Of a DNA stretch of 64,000 nucleotides, positions 63,030 to 64,000 are shown one piece after another. The stretch is taken from NCBI RefSeq assembly GCF_023161665.1, contig NZ_JALNTW010000002.1, positions 248,001-312,000 on the forward strand, written 5' to 3'. The notes under the pieces are model-generated. The model made no database searches. It saw only the letters and a program-made list of their open reading frames with translations, and had not been told where the DNA came from. The DNA comes from Shewanella sp. 1CM18E (GTDB taxonomy: Bacteria; Pseudomonadota; Gammaproteobacteria; Enterobacterales; Shewanellaceae). The position numbers and the translations under genes were made by a program. Position 1 is the stretch's first letter. Each line of letters starts with the position of its first letter.

Positions 63030-63146
63030 ATTGCTTTCTATTAGAGCCTTGCTCTAAAGAACGAGTGCATTATCTATTATGCATCTCCAGCAATCAAGTG
63101 ATTATCACGTAACTTAGCCTATATTGGGTTCAATCGACGATTCTAT

Positions 63147-63176
63147 AAACAAAAGCCCTTAAAAAAGGGCTTCATC
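63147..63176 (-). terminator. Terminator of the comEA-like gene
   Basis: AAGCCCTT/AAGGGCTT stem (63153-63160 with 63165-63172), 4-nt loop, 50 bp after the stop. The AAAACA flank gives T-rich sequence on the minus strand. Confidence 0.75.
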
Positions 63177-63224
63177 GACTTTAAAAACAGCTTTAAAGAA
63201 CTGATTTTAAAAAACCAGTGCCAC

Positions 63225-63527
63225 TTATAGGCTCAAACTGGCTCTGTTTTTCTCTATCAGCTTTTCTCCAATACCTTTAACTTCATTAAGTTGCTCAATC
63301 GATTTAAAGTTACCGTGAACTTTACGATACTCAACAATTGCTTGAGCCTTTGCTTCACCAACTCCGCTCAACGCTGCTAGTTCGGTTACTGTTGCACTGT
63401 TAATTTTAACTAACTGCAACTGACTCGTCCCTGAAGCAGGTGCAACCTCAACTTTCTTAGGCGCCGCCTCAACCGTAAAAGCAAGCAAGCTTAAAAGAAT
63501 AAAACCAGATAAAATATGTTTGTACAT
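63225..63527 (-). CDS. ComEA-like helix-hairpin-helix protein
   Basis: 100 residues from the ATG at 63527, with AGGAG upstream; the Met at 63554 is less likely. A signal peptide of about 22 residues ends FTVEAAP. The mature part is a tandem HhH domain: KINSATVTELAALSGVGEAKAQAIVEYRKVHG and SIEQLNEVKGIGEKLIEKN. Short exported HhH proteins of this type bind DNA in the periplasm and serve DNA uptake in Vibrio. No other competence gene is in the window. Confidence 0.92.
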   Translation of the reverse strand: MYKHILSGFILLSLLAFTVEAAPKKVEVAPASGTSQLQLVKINSATVTELAALSGVGEAKAQAIVEYRKVHGNFKSIEQLNEVKGIGEKLIEKNRASLSL

Positions 63528-63912
63528 AATTGCTCCTTTGTATTTTCCTAACATTAATGGCCTTAATCCATTTCCTTGGCCACAAACAAAAGGTAGATCA
63601 TAGTCGAGCTTTTCGCTATCGAGCGCCCGCCATCACACCCGAACCACAACTAAAGAGATCGAGATCACACTTCACGTATTACAAATAACTTTCAGTTAGT
63701 TGGGACGATTATCGAATTATTGATGTTTTGATGAGTAAATTTCGAAAAATCAGCACAAGCTTCATATTTAATCATCACAAAACCGAAATATACGTGAATC
63801 ACATCACTATTTTCAGTGGTCAAAACGGTAAATTTTTAACGTGGCAACAGATTTTGAACTTAATCAAAGCTGAATTAGAGTGAGCCAACTTAAAATAATA
63901 AGGGACATTCAA
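63528..63912. other. Divergent intergenic region
   Basis: 385 bp between the comEA-like gene and the next rightward gene. It contains a CRP-like site (63793-63808). No ORF is seen. Confidence 0.5.
63793..63808. promoter_or_regulatory. Possible CRP site
   Basis: CGTGA-ATCACA-TCACT keeps the GTGA-N6-TCAC core of the CRP/Fnr-family consensus. It lies about 105 bp upstream of the last gene's start. CRP controls many respiratory and transport genes in Shewanella. Confidence 0.45.
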
Positions 63913-64000
63913 ATGTCATTTGAATCAACCAAAATACCCGACACGACCGATACTAAAATGTCTAAACAGCAAAAGAACTTGATCATTCTTGCTGCAGATA
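63913..64000 (+). CDS. Start of an unidentified gene (partial)
   Basis: ATG at 63913 with AAGGGA upstream. 29 codons are visible, opening MSFESTKIPDTTDTKMSKQQ and continuing hydrophobic (NLIILAAD) at the window edge. The Met at codon 16 could be an alternative start. The pattern of a charged tail then a hydrophobic stretch could begin a membrane protein or a helical regulator. The product cannot be named from this. Confidence 0.6.
   Translation, partial: MSFESTKIPDTTDTKMSKQQKNLIILAAD

Noticed and set aside
1..64000. CRISPR array, prophage, integron, rRNA operon or tRNA genes
   Set aside because: No regularly spaced repeats, integrase, phage structural genes, attC-like series or cloverleaf/rRNA sequence were seen on reading both strands.

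Overview
The window looks like ordinary chromosome of a marine gammaproteobacterium, most likely Shewanella or a close relative. The evidence is a complete oleA-oleB-oleC-oleD hydrocarbon cluster with separate oleB and oleC, a DUF3450/TtpC-type second TonB system, the pstC-pstA-pstB-phoU block with very long permeases, rraB, a ComFB-like protein, two TSUP carriers and large TonB-dependent receptors. I see no phage, plasmid, integron, CRISPR array, rRNA or tRNA. One MITE-like repeat is present.

Layout. 1-937: 5' part of a phospho-sugar mutase gene. 1.3-2.9 kb: an RluA-type pseudouridine synthase and a GST. 3.1-8.8 kb: a TonB-dependent receptor preceded by an internally duplicated surface lipoprotein. 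9.3-13.4 kb: MscS-type channel, cupin, LysE/RhtB exporter, amphi-Trp protein, lipocalin-like protein and GFA enzyme. 13.7-18.7 kb: oleDCBA, read right to left. 18.9-24.5 kb: methyltransferase, a lipoprotein with a C-terminal membrane anchor, DUF1289 protein, YajD-like HNH protein and BCCT transporter. 25.1-30.8 kb: the pst-phoU operon with a well-formed Pho box. 30.9-36.5 kb: ACT protein, diguanylate cyclase, enoyl-CoA hydratase-like protein, and LysR regulators beside the hydratase and a TSUP carrier. 36.5-38.8 kb: a NERD protein with two kinase-like regions that lack catalytic residues, with a MITE-like element just upstream. 38.9-43 kb: rraB, ybcJ, GNAT, ppiC, DUF885 lipoprotein and a degenerate GGDEF protein. 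43.1-48 kb: a six-gene TonB2/TtpC operon. 49.2-54.4 kb: small lipoprotein, second TonB-dependent receptor and porin. 54.6-62.7 kb: polB and dinG diverging around a LexA-type box, then TSUP, priC, DUF2057, histone deacetylase-like and ComFB-like genes. 62.9-64 kb: SRP RNA, a comEA-like gene and the start of another gene.

How the genes work together. The TonB2 operon can energise both receptors. The pst operon is probably under PhoB control. polB and dinG probably share an SOS promoter. oleABCD condenses two fatty acyl chains and converts the product to a long-chain olefin. The strongest candidates for undescribed biology are the NERD/double-pseudokinase protein, the lipoprotein with a C-terminal transmembrane segment that may bridge the envelope, and the duplicated lipoprotein/TonB-receptor pair.
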